Positions 41,553 to 49,861 of a stretch of 64,000 nt of DNA are shown in pieces. The stretch lies in the NCBI RefSeq assembly GCF_018531495.1, contig NZ_JAHDTI010000013.1, positions 1-64,000 on the forward strand, read 5' to 3'. This stretch comes from Nonomuraea sediminis. Lineage in GTDB: Bacteria; Actinomycetota; Actinomycetes; Streptosporangiales; Streptosporangiaceae. Each line of letters begins with the position of its first letter. The first letter of the stretch is position 1. Both the position numbers and the translations under genes were made by a program. Under the pieces are notes generated by a model. That model was not told the origin of the DNA and searched no databases. It worked only from the letters and a program-made list of their open reading frames with translations.

Positions 41553-42841
41553 CCGGCATGACGATCGACACCAGCGCGGTCATCGCCCGGCTGGAGAACC
41601 CGCCGCCGCGCCGTGCCCGATCGCTGGCCGCCTTCGCGATCGCCGCCGCGATCTTCTCGCTGCCGCTGCTGCGGCCCCTCGGGCCGAGCAACACCGGCAT
41701 CCCCGACGCCGGACTCGTCCTCCTGGTGATCATCACGGTCCAGTGGGCGAGCGGCAGGGCCTACAGCCTGCGCACGCCGTACATCGTGGCGATGGGGCTG
41801 ATCGTGCTGGGCGGCGCCATCCCGGCGACGATCACCGGCGAGGGCGGCCTGACGCTGGCGCAGGACGTGTTCGTCTTCTTCTGGGCGATCGCACTGGCCA
41901 GCCTCGGGCGCGACCCGCAGCTGTTCGCCATCGCCGTGCGCACCTGGGTGGTGACCGCGGTGCTCGGCGCGGTGCTCATGCTGGTCGGCATCTTCGCCGG
42001 CATCCCGTACCTGTCGGGGCAGAACATCGCCGAGGGCGTGCGGGCCGGATACACCTTCGGCGAGCCCAACTACGCCTCGAACTTCTTCCTGACCGGGCTG
42101 TTCCTGCTGCGCGCCGCGCGGTATCCGCGGCACAAGGTCTGGCGCTGGCTGTGCGTCGGCGTGCTGCTCGTGGCGCTGGCCTACAACGGCTCCAACGGCG
42201 CGTTCCTCGGGCTGACCATCGGCACGATCGCGGGCGCGTTCTTCACCCGGGTCAAGCGCCGCCAGATCACCGCGGCGATCCTGCTCGCGGGCAGCTGCCT
42301 GCTGGTCGCCGGCGCGGGCAAGCTGCTGATCAACACCGACGCGGTGCTCGACCAGGTCTCGAGGATCTCGCCGGTGGCCAAGGACTCGATCGGGCGCCTG
42401 ACCTCCAGCGAGGGCAGCCGGGGCGAGGTCACCGAGCAGACCACCGGGATGTGGTTCAACGACGCCCCCTGGTACGGGCTCGGGCCCGCGCGCACGCTCG
42501 GCGAGATGCGGCGCCTGCTGGAGCCGTACCCCAAGGAGGCGCACAACGACTACATCGCCGCGCTGCTCGAACGCGGGCCGATCGGCGCGCTCGGCATCCT
42601 CACCCTGATGGGGTCTCTGGCCGTGCGGGCCAGGCGGGTCTCGGCCAGGGACGCGCTCAAGCCCGAGTACGAGCGGATCATCCCGCGGCCCGAGCTGCTG
42701 GCCGCGATGACCGGCGTGATGGCCTTCTCCGGGCTGTTCTACGAGGTGCTGCACTACCGCCATGCCTGGGCGCTGTTCGGGGTGCTGGCCGCGCTGGAGA
42801 TCTGGGGGCGCAAGCCGCAGCAGCCGGGAGTGCTGCCATGA
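41549..42841 (+). CDS. O-antigen ligase/polymerase-like membrane protein (Wzy/WaaL)
   Basis: 430 aa from GTG 41549 (ATG 41558 is also possible). At least ten hydrophobic segments are seen. The large loop has the Wzy_C pattern TGMWFNDAPWYGLGPARTLG, then EAHNDYIAALLERGPIGALG, in which the HND and RG residues are typical. It joins repeat units to a growing chain or to a carrier. It overlaps the flippase gene (ATGA). Confidence 0.9.
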   Translation: MTGMTIDTSAVIARLENPPPRRARSLAAFAIAAAIFSLPLLRPLGPSNTGIPDAGLVLLVIITVQWASGRAYSLRTPYIVAMGLIVLGGAIPATITGEGGLTLAQDVFVFFWAIALASLGRDPQLFAIAVRTWVVTAVLGAVLMLVGIFAGIPYLSGQNIAEGVRAGYTFGEPNYASNFFLTGLFLLRAARYPRHKVWRWLCVGVLLVALAYNGSNGAFLGLTIGTIAGAFFTRVKRRQITAAILLAGSCLLVAGAGKLLINTDAVLDQVSRISPVAKDSIGRLTSSEGSRGEVTEQTTGMWFNDAPWYGLGPARTLGEMRRLLEPYPKEAHNDYIAALLERGPIGALGILTLMGSLAVRARRVSARDALKPEYERIIPRPELLAAMTGVMAFSGLFYEVLHYRHAWALFGVLAALEIWGRKPQQPGVLP

Positions 42842-44082
42842 GGCTGATGTCGCTGCTGGCGGGCAACGCCGCGGCCCGGGTCGGCGCGATGGGCACGCTC
42901 GCGCTCGGCACCGTCATGGTCGCCCAGGCGGGCGGTGCGGTGCTGGTCGGCGAGTTCACGCTGTTCCGCGTCCTGCCGGGGATCGTGTGCGTGCTGGCGG
43001 TGTGCGGGCTCCCCGCGGCCTCGCCGTACTTCCTGGCCCGTGAGAGCGTGGAGCGGCAGGTGCGCCCCGCGCTGTGCGTGATCCTGCTGGGCGGGGCCGC
43101 GTTCGGCGGGATCGCGTGGCTGGCGCTGAGCCCGCTGCTGCACCGGGTGTTCCTGTCGGAGCTGAGCCTGCCGATGGTGGCGGCGGCCGCGATCCCGACC
43201 TTCACCCAGACCTTCGTCGCGGTCGGCAAGTCGCAACTGCAGGGCGGGCAGGACCAGCGCGGCGCGAACGTCGCCATCTTCGCCGAGGAGGCGGCCTTCC
43301 TGCCGCTGTACGGCGCGGTGCTGCTGGTCTCGCACGACGTGCGCGGCATGCTCGCCGGCCTGGTGCTCGCCGACGTCACGGTCGCCGCGGGCATCGCCGT
43401 ACGGCTGGCGCGGACCGGCTACTTCCGTAGCTGGGAGCGCCCGAGCCGGCCCTTGATCATGGAGATCTGCGGATACGGGCTGCGCGGGCAGGTGGGCGGG
43501 CTCCTCCAGCTCGTCAACGACCGCTTCGACGTGGCGCTGCTCGCGGCCGTGGCCAGCCCGTCGGTGCTGGGCGTCTACGCGGTGGCGAGCAAGCTGGCCG
43601 ACCTGCTGCGGATGCCGGGGCTCGCGCTGACGTACGTGCTCTACCCGAGCTTCGCCCGCGACCCCGAGGGGGCGGCCAAACGGACCGCCGGCTTCATGGC
43701 CAGGGCCTTCGTGGCCAGCGCCGTCGTGGCCGTGCCGCTGGTGCTGCTGTCGGGCCCGGTGCTGCCGCGGGTGTTCGGCGCCGAGTTCGCCGCAGCCGTG
43801 CTGCCCAGCCAGATCATGATCGGCGGCACCGTCGTGACCAGCGTGGCGGGGCTGGTGACCGCCTACCTGCTGGGCATCGGCCGCCCCGGCGCCAACTCGA
43901 TCTCGATCGTGGCCGGGGTGGTCATGACCGTCGCACTCAACCTGCTCCTCGTCCCGCGGCTGGGCGCGGTCGGCGCCGCCATCGCGGCGGCCTCGGCCAA
44001 CCTCGCGACCACGGCGACCCTGCTGGCCTTCTTCGTGGCCGTGCGCGGCAGGAAACCCCTGCCCGCGGAGGTGATGACATGA
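42838..44082 (+). CDS. Polysaccharide flippase (Wzx-type, MOP superfamily)
   Basis: 414 aa from ATG 42838. It has 12 or more membrane segments, with the MOP pattern GGAVLVGEFTLFRVLPGI near the start and YGLRGQVGGLLQLVNDRFDV in the middle, which is common to polysaccharide transporters. VTAYLLGIGRPGANSIS and VTVALNLLLVPRLG are typical late motifs. It moves the lipid-linked repeat unit across the membrane. It overlaps its neighbours by ATGA on both sides. Confidence 0.92.
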   Translation: MRLMSLLAGNAAARVGAMGTLALGTVMVAQAGGAVLVGEFTLFRVLPGIVCVLAVCGLPAASPYFLARESVERQVRPALCVILLGGAAFGGIAWLALSPLLHRVFLSELSLPMVAAAAIPTFTQTFVAVGKSQLQGGQDQRGANVAIFAEEAAFLPLYGAVLLVSHDVRGMLAGLVLADVTVAAGIAVRLARTGYFRSWERPSRPLIMEICGYGLRGQVGGLLQLVNDRFDVALLAAVASPSVLGVYAVASKLADLLRMPGLALTYVLYPSFARDPEGAAKRTAGFMARAFVASAVVAVPLVLLSGPVLPRVFGAEFAAAVLPSQIMIGGTVVTSVAGLVTAYLLGIGRPGANSISIVAGVVMTVALNLLLVPRLGAVGAAIAAASANLATTATLLAFFVAVRGRKPLPAEVMT

Positions 44083-45224
44083 CCAAGTGGAAGCTCGCCG
44101 CGGCGTCGGGGGCGCTGGCGCTGGCCGCAGGATGCGGCGCGAGCAGCGGGGTGACGCTGACCGCGCACACCCCGGCCGCCTCCGGCTCCGAGGACCCCGA
44201 CGGCCCGGCCATCACGTCCGCCACCACGCAGAGCGTCGGCCCCAAGGTGGCCAGCCCGTCGCCGCTGCCCTCGCCCACCACCTCGCGCAAGCCGCAGCCG
44301 CGTGACCTGTCCAGGGGTGTCAGCATCCCGCCGCAGAACAAGTACGAGGAGGCCGCCGACGCGGCGGTCGCCCGCGGGATGACGGTGTGGGTGGAGTCCG
44401 ACCTGAGGAAGCAGTGGCAGGCGGGCCCCGCCGCGTTCGAGACGGCCATCGCCAAGATCAAGGGGATCGCCCAGCGCAAGGGCGTCGCCGGCGTCAAGAT
44501 CGCCGACGAGCTCGGCTACAACGACGGGATGGACTCGCCGGCCCAGATCAAGGCGTTCCTGGCCGACAGCGCGCGGGCCCTGCGCAAGGCCGTGCCCGGT
44601 ACCCAGGTCATGGTCGACTTCTACGTGCCGACGCTGGGCTGCCAGCCGGGCTCTGTGCACCCCAAGGCGGTGGCCTGCGCGGAGGCGGCCAACTGGAAGT
44701 ACCCGCAGATCTCGCTCGGCAACATGGACTACTACCTGGCCGGCGGCAACATCGACGTGCTCAACCTGAGCACCGCCATCCAGACCGACGACGTCTACCG
44801 CGCCTGGGGCACCACCAGGGCGATCACTCAGCGGTCGGCGTGGACGGAGGTCACCGCGCGGGGCTGGGCCTACTACGTGACCGTGTTCGCCCGCCGCGGG
44901 CTGGCACACCCCGGCGCCTTCGACGGAGACAGGGCCAGGGCGGAGGACCTGGGCTCGGTGTTCATCGACATCCCCAGGTCGTTCGGCGTCGGCGCCACCG
45001 ACGTCTGGACCTGGCGGCAGACCTACAAGAACGACACCTACCGGCTGATGGATCCGGGGCTGAAGTCCAACCCGCTCTGGGAGGCCCTGCTGGCCCGCCG
45101 CAAGGCGGGCGACCGTCTGATGACGCACTTCACTCCGAGCTCGGTGGAGCGAAGCGTCCCCGAGGACCTGTCGGTCCTCTCGACCGTGTTCACCGATGTA
45201 CTGATCGCCGCAGGAACCGGGTGA
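44079..45224 (+). CDS. Lipoprotein with a TIM-barrel-like extracellular domain
   Basis: 381 aa from ATG 44079. Signal with lipobox LALAAGC (Cys19), then a Ser/Pro/Thr linker to about residue 77. The globular part has strand-helix alternation and acidic residues placed like glycosidase catalytic groups: AGVKIADELGYNDGM and MVDFYVPTLGC, NMDYYLAGGNIDVLNL, then TDVWTWRQTYKND. It may trim or anchor the polysaccharide outside the membrane. I cannot place it in a named GH family. Confidence 0.7.
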   Translation: MTKWKLAAASGALALAAGCGASSGVTLTAHTPAASGSEDPDGPAITSATTQSVGPKVASPSPLPSPTTSRKPQPRDLSRGVSIPPQNKYEEAADAAVARGMTVWVESDLRKQWQAGPAAFETAIAKIKGIAQRKGVAGVKIADELGYNDGMDSPAQIKAFLADSARALRKAVPGTQVMVDFYVPTLGCQPGSVHPKAVACAEAANWKYPQISLGNMDYYLAGGNIDVLNLSTAIQTDDVYRAWGTTRAITQRSAWTEVTARGWAYYVTVFARRGLAHPGAFDGDRARAEDLGSVFIDIPRSFGVGATDVWTWRQTYKNDTYRLMDPGLKSNPLWEALLARRKAGDRLMTHFTPSSVERSVPEDLSVLSTVFTDVLIAAGTG

Positions 45225-45230
45225 TTCGTC

Positions 45231-45911
45231 ATGACCAGTCACGCCTACTCGCTCCCCACGGGAGAAGCGCCCATTGTCTCGGGGCCGGGTGTCGCGCCGG
45301 CGACGTCCCGGCGCCTGCTCGACCTCGCCGTCGCCGGGACCGCCCTGCTGGTCCTGGCCGTGCCGATGCTGGTGATCTACCTGATCGTCCGCTGGTCCAG
45401 CCGCGGGCCAGGCTTCTTCGCCCAGTTGCGCGTCGGGCAGGGCGGCCGGCCGTTCTCGATGTACAAGTTCCGCACGATGCGGGTCGGGGTGGGCGGGCCG
45501 CTGGTCACCGCCTCCGCCGATCCGCGGCTCACCCGCGTCGGCGCGTTCCTGCGGCGCTACTCGCTCGACGAGCTGCCCCAGCTGTGGAACGTTTTACGCG
45601 GCCACATGACGCTGGTCGGCGTCAGGCCGGAGTCGTACGGCATGGCGGTGCTCTACCCGATCGAGCGGCGCTGGATCTTCGAGCACCGGCCGGGGCTGAC
45701 GGGCCCCGCCCAGATCAGGTTCCGCGACTTCGACATCCTGGGTCCCGGCGAGGTGGACCTCAGGATGTACATCGAGAAGGTGGTGCCCGCCAGGGAGCGG
45801 GTCGACGCGTGGTTCCTGCGCAGGCCCACCTTCGGCGCCACCGTCATGGTGCTCACCGATACGGTCCGTTACTTCCTGGGGATGCGGTTGGGGCCTGAGC
45901 GGCAGCTGTGA
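45231..45911 (+). CDS. Undecaprenyl-phosphate sugar phosphotransferase
   Basis: 226 aa from ATG 45231. This is the short bacterial sugar transferase domain without the polytopic N-terminus: one membrane segment (LLDLAVAGTALLVLAVPMLVI), then the fingerprint FFAQLRVGQGGRPFSMYKFR, TRVGAFLRRYSLDELPQLWN and GHMTLVGVRPES. It starts a repeat unit by moving a sugar-1-phosphate to the lipid carrier. It is late in unit 1. Confidence 0.95.
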   Translation: MTSHAYSLPTGEAPIVSGPGVAPATSRRLLDLAVAGTALLVLAVPMLVIYLIVRWSSRGPGFFAQLRVGQGGRPFSMYKFRTMRVGVGGPLVTASADPRLTRVGAFLRRYSLDELPQLWNVLRGHMTLVGVRPESYGMAVLYPIERRWIFEHRPGLTGPAQIRFRDFDILGPGEVDLRMYIEKVVPARERVDAWFLRRPTFGATVMVLTDTVRYFLGMRLGPERQL

Positions 45912-46880
45912 GTGGGTATCCTCGCCGCCGTGTCCTTCTTTCGTGATCGCGCGGTGCTGGTCTGCGGCGGCGCCGGGTTCATCGGCTCGCGCTTCGCCGC
46001 CGACCTGGTGGCCGAGGGTGCCAAGGTGACCGTGCTCGACCGCCTGTCCTACGCCGGCGACCGGGACAACGTACCCGACGGCGCGGCCTTCGTGCACGGC
46101 GACGTGTGCGACGCCGTCCTGCTGGCCGACGTGGTGCCAGGGCACGCGATCGTGGTCAACTTCGCCGCCGAGTCGCACGTCGACAGGTCCATCGAGGCGC
46201 CGGAGGTGTTCACCAGGACCAACGTGCTCGGCGCCCAGACGCTGTTCGACGCCTGCCTGCTCGGCGGCGTCGCGCGGGTGGTGCAGGTCTCGACCGACGA
46301 GGTCTACGGCTCGATCGTGGAGGGCTCGTGGTCGGAGGACGCCCCGGTCATGCCGAGCTCGCCGTACTCGGCCTCGAAGGCGGCGGCGGACCTGATGGCG
46401 CTGGCATACGCGCGCACGTACGGGCTGCCGGTGAGCATCACCCGCTCGGCCAACACCTACGGGCCGCGCCAGCATCCGGAGAAGCTGATCCCGCGTTTCG
46501 TGACCAACCTGCTGACCGGGCTGAAGCTCCCGCTCTACGGCGACGGCCGCAACGTGCGCGAGTGGCTGCACGTGGCCGACCACAGCAGGGCGGTGCGGCT
46601 GGTGGCCGAGGGCGGCGAGCCCGGCACCGTCTACCACGTGCCCGGCAGCGTGGAGCTGACCAACCGCGAGGTGACCGAGCGCATCCTGGCCGAGATGCAC
46701 GCCGACTGGTCGGCCGTCGAGCACGTCGCCGACCGCAAGGGCCACGACCTGCGCTACTCCCTGGCCGACAACCGGCTGGCCGCGCTGGGATACCGGCCCG
46801 GCGTGGGCTTCGAGCGGGGCCTGGCCGAGACGCTGCGCTGGTACCGCGACAACGAGGCCTGGTGGAAGCGGCGGCTCTAG
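45912..46880 (+). CDS. dTDP-glucose 4,6-dehydratase-like enzyme (RmlB type)
   Basis: 322 aa from GTG 45912, directly after the previous stop (a later GTG at 45930 is possible). NAD motif VCGGAGFIGSRFA, FAAESHVDRSI, STDEVYGSI and YSASKAAADLMALAY (catalytic Tyr-x3-Lys) all match RmlB, as does NTYGPRQHPEKLIPRFVTN. It makes a 4-keto-6-deoxy sugar, a good substrate for the DegT aminotransferase of the same unit. No RmlA/RmlC/RmlD set follows, though a nucleotidyltransferase lies in unit 2. Its end overlaps the SARP gene end by 4 nt. Confidence 0.92.
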   Translation: MGILAAVSFFRDRAVLVCGGAGFIGSRFAADLVAEGAKVTVLDRLSYAGDRDNVPDGAAFVHGDVCDAVLLADVVPGHAIVVNFAAESHVDRSIEAPEVFTRTNVLGAQTLFDACLLGGVARVVQVSTDEVYGSIVEGSWSEDAPVMPSSPYSASKAAADLMALAYARTYGLPVSITRSANTYGPRQHPEKLIPRFVTNLLTGLKLPLYGDGRNVREWLHVADHSRAVRLVAEGGEPGTVYHVPGSVELTNREVTERILAEMHADWSAVEHVADRKGHDLRYSLADNRLAALGYRPGVGFERGLAETLRWYRDNEAWWKRRL

Positions 46881-47710
46881 TGGCCGCCTGCGCACAGTGA
46901 GCACGAGTGCCGGATCCGCCGGTGCGCGGTGCGCGGGCCGGGCGGGCGCGCCGCCGACAGCGAGGAGTCGCTGGTCAGGATCGCCACCTCGAGCCTGCGC
47001 AGGTCCGGCGACGGCTCCAGGCCCAGTTCCTCGCTGAGGATGCGCCGCCCGTCGCGGTAGACCTCGAGCGCCTCCGCCTGCCGGCCGCCGCGGTAGAGCG
47101 CGATCATCAGCTGGCCGCGGAACGTTTCACGCAGCGGGTGCTCCTTCACCAGCACCGTGAGCTCGCCGATCACCTCGGCGTGCCGCCGCAGCCGCAGGTC
47201 GGCGTCGATCCTGTCGGCCAGCGCCGCCAGCCGTACCTCTTCCAGCCTGGTGCTCTGCCGGTGCAGGAACGGGATGTCGTCCAGCCCGGACAGCGCGGGC
47301 CCGCGCCACAGGGCCAGCGCGGAGCGCAGCAGGTCGCGGCCCTTGGCCACGTTGCCCGAGGCGAGTGCCTGCTGGCCCCTGTGCACGAGGCGTTCGAACC
47401 GCCAGGCGTCGACGGCGTCCGGTCCGACCCGCAGGGTGTAACCGGTGGACTCGTGGGCGATCACGCCGACCGCGCCCAGGGCCCGTCTGAGCCGGTGTAA
47501 CTGCAGGCGTAATCGTCCTGATCCCGCGTCGCCCGCCTCGGCTCCCCAGAGCGCGTCGATGAGGTGGTCGGCCACGGCCACGGTGCCGGGGTGGCACAGC
47601 AGCATGGCCAGCAGGCTGCGCTGCTTACTCGAACGGAGGGATAAATGCCGCTCCCCGTTCACCACTTCAAGCGCGCCCAGAATTCCGAATCTCAGATCAT
47701 TTCCCGACAC
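46877..47710 (-). CDS. SARP-family transcriptional activator
   Basis: 277 aa from GTG 47710. The N-terminal OmpR-like winged helix has LRFGILGALEVVNGERHLSL, SSKQRSLLAMLLCHPGTVAV and ALWGAEAGDAGSGRLRLQLH; the BTAD helical domain follows with WRFERLVHRGQQALASGN and YRDGRRILSEELGLEPSPDL. Such small activators turn on neighbouring pathway genes by binding 7-bp direct repeats. Those repeats lie 35 bp upstream, between it and the deacetylase gene (47745-47773). It probably drives unit 2. Confidence 0.93.
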   Translation of the reverse strand: MSGNDLRFGILGALEVVNGERHLSLRSSKQRSLLAMLLCHPGTVAVADHLIDALWGAEAGDAGSGRLRLQLHRLRRALGAVGVIAHESTGYTLRVGPDAVDAWRFERLVHRGQQALASGNVAKGRDLLRSALALWRGPALSGLDDIPFLHRQSTRLEEVRLAALADRIDADLRLRRHAEVIGELTVLVKEHPLRETFRGQLMIALYRGGRQAEALEVYRDGRRILSEELGLEPSPDLRRLEVAILTSDSSLSAARPPGPRTAHRRIRHSCSLCAGGH

Positions 47711-47744
47711 AGACAGAGAGTAAGCCGAGATATCCCCTTTCGGG

Positions 47745-47787
47745 GAAACTTAACTGAAACTCGAGGGAAACTCGCTGATCTCACACT
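47745..47787 (+). promoter_or_regulatory. Probable SARP operator and promoter of polysaccharide unit 2
   Basis: GAAACTT (47745), GAAACTC (47756) and GAAACTC (47767) are 7-bp direct repeats with 4-bp spacers, exactly 11 bp apart. The last ends at 47773, and a -10-like CACACT begins at 47782, eight bases on. Heptamers at 11-bp steps, eight bases from the -10, are the known layout of SARP-activated promoters. The site is between the SARP gene and the unit 2 start. Confidence 0.75.
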
Positions 47788-47821
47788 CGACCTCGCCACA
47801 CGTTCCAGGTGGGGGGATAAG

Positions 47822-49861
47822 GTGAATGTAATTCGGAGAATGTTATTCGGTGGTGTCCTGATTTTTGGGTTTATATCGGCACCAAATAGCGACACACCGG
47901 GCCATGACGGCCCGCTCCGGGCCGATCTTCAGCGTCCGAAAGCCGTCAGACCAGGCCCGCTGCCCTCCAAGAAGGGCGCCATCACCCTCAAGGGCGCTGC
48001 CGCCGCCACGATCGCCTCCGTCAACGACAAGGTGGCCCTGCGGCCGCTCGTCGTCGCCGACGGGGCCGGCGACTGGGGCCTGGCGACCTGGCGGGCAGTG
48101 CTCGACCGCATCGGTACGCCGTACGACGTGCTGCTCACCGACAGCCAGCAGCTCAACGCCGCGGACCTGGTCCAGCCGGACGGGACGGGCAAGTACAACG
48201 CGATTCTGCTGACCAACGGCTATCTCGGCTCTCTCGACGCCGGCGAATGGAACGCTCTATGGGCCTACGAGCGGGACTTCGGCGTACGGCAGGCCTCGCT
48301 CTACTCGGCCTACGGCACCTACCCGGAGGACCTGTGCCTGCGCCCCGGCAGCGAGGGCGGCGTGGGTGACACGCCCATCACCGCCAACCTGACCACCGCG
48401 GGCGCGGGCGTGTTCGACTACCTCAAGACCGGCGTGAACGTGCCGATCTCGCTGTCGTACGTCTACCGCTCCACGATCGCGCCGGGCTGCGCGGCCGACC
48501 CGCTGATCACCAGCGGCTCCGACGTGCTCGGCGTCCGCAGCACCTCCAGCGACGGGCGCGAGCGGGCCGCGCTGACGTTCACCTCCAACCAGTACCTGCC
48601 GCAGGCCGACCTGCTCACCTTCGGGCTGCTGCGCTGGGCGACCCGGGGCCTGTACCTGGGCGAGCAGCGCCACTACCTCGGCGCCGACGTCGACGACTGG
48701 TTCAACTACACCGACCATCTGCGCACCGACGGCACCGTGGACGCCAACCCGGGCTTCCGCCTGCGCTGGACGGACGCCTCCAACGTCTACAGCCAGCAGA
48801 ACAGCTTCCGCTCGGCCAACCCGCTCGCCTCGGGCTTCACGCTGAACGTGGCCTACAACGGCGAGGACGCCAACCCGTCCGCGCCCTCCTCGTGCCTGCC
48901 CATCCTGCTCAACCCCGACCCGCTGACCGCCTACTCGCGCTGCCGCGCCACGTCGTTCAGGTGGATCAACCACACGTTCACGCACCCCAAGCTCAACTTC
49001 ACCGACTACCCGACGACCTACGCCGAGATCCAGAACAACCTGACCAGGGCCGCCCAGATCGGGTTGAGCGTGCCCGCCTCGGTGCTCAAGACCGGCGAGT
49101 ACTCGGGGCTCGGCGTCTACAACCCTGACCCGAACAACGACATCGACCCGCCCACCGACTACGGGCTGAACGCCTCCAACCCGAACCTGCTGCAGGCGGC
49201 CAAGAACCTGGGCGTGAAGTACCTGCACGGCAACATGTCCTTCGCCAGCCACCGCCCGGCCTGCTTCAACTGCGGCATCTACCACCCGATGGAGCCGTCG
49301 GTGATGGTCGTGCCCGACTGGCCGACCAACATCGCCTACCACACCACGACGGACGCCGAGGAGACCTACTTCTACAACTCCTACTACGGGCCCAGCGGCA
49401 AGTTCCCCTACTGGCCGGTCAACCAGACCTACGCGCAGATCCTGGACCACGAGAGCGATGTCGCGATGCAGCACGTCATGTCCGGATCGGTCTACGTGCA
49501 CACCTTCCACCAGGGCAACCTGCGCAACTACAGCTCAGGCAAGACGCTGGTCTTCGACTGGCTCAAGGCCGTGCTGGCCAAGTACAACGGCTACTACAAG
49601 GTGCCGGTGCTGACCCCCAACTGGGTCACGCTCGCCCAGTACGTGGAGAACAGGACCAAGCACTTCGCGAGCCTGCCCTCGGTGAACGCCGTCTACGACC
49701 GGTCGGCCGGCACCGTCACCTTCACCTCCACCGCCGCCGCGTCCGTCTTCGCCACCAACGCCGCGCTGCCCGGCGCGACGGCCTACGGCACGGACACCTC
49801 CGCCCTGGTCACCCTGACCGCGGGCACCCCTGTCACCGTCGCGGCGAGCGTACGGCCGTGA
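47822..49861 (+). CDS. Agd3-like polysaccharide deacetylase (CE18 type)
   Basis: 679 aa from GTG 47822, with a GGGGGG run nearby. A signal peptide (MLFGGVLIFGFISA) precedes a carbohydrate-binding-like first part (about 70-280) and the deacetylase part. Metal-site candidates are Asp291-Asp292 in YLGADVDDWFNY and His384/His388 in NHTFTHPKL, the NodB-type HxxxH motif. The overall plan matches Agd3, the fungal enzyme that deacetylates galactosaminogalactan, and its bacterial relatives. It probably converts GalNAc to GalN in the exported polymer. The first gene of unit 2, translationally coupled to the PelF-like gene. Confidence 0.8.
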   Translation: MNVIRRMLFGGVLIFGFISAPNSDTPGHDGPLRADLQRPKAVRPGPLPSKKGAITLKGAAAATIASVNDKVALRPLVVADGAGDWGLATWRAVLDRIGTPYDVLLTDSQQLNAADLVQPDGTGKYNAILLTNGYLGSLDAGEWNALWAYERDFGVRQASLYSAYGTYPEDLCLRPGSEGGVGDTPITANLTTAGAGVFDYLKTGVNVPISLSYVYRSTIAPGCAADPLITSGSDVLGVRSTSSDGRERAALTFTSNQYLPQADLLTFGLLRWATRGLYLGEQRHYLGADVDDWFNYTDHLRTDGTVDANPGFRLRWTDASNVYSQQNSFRSANPLASGFTLNVAYNGEDANPSAPSSCLPILLNPDPLTAYSRCRATSFRWINHTFTHPKLNFTDYPTTYAEIQNNLTRAAQIGLSVPASVLKTGEYSGLGVYNPDPNNDIDPPTDYGLNASNPNLLQAAKNLGVKYLHGNMSFASHRPACFNCGIYHPMEPSVMVVPDWPTNIAYHTTTDAEETYFYNSYYGPSGKFPYWPVNQTYAQILDHESDVAMQHVMSGSVYVHTFHQGNLRNYSSGKTLVFDWLKAVLAKYNGYYKVPVLTPNWVTLAQYVENRTKHFASLPSVNAVYDRSAGTVTFTSTAAASVFATNAALPGATAYGTDTSALVTLTAGTPVTVAASVRP

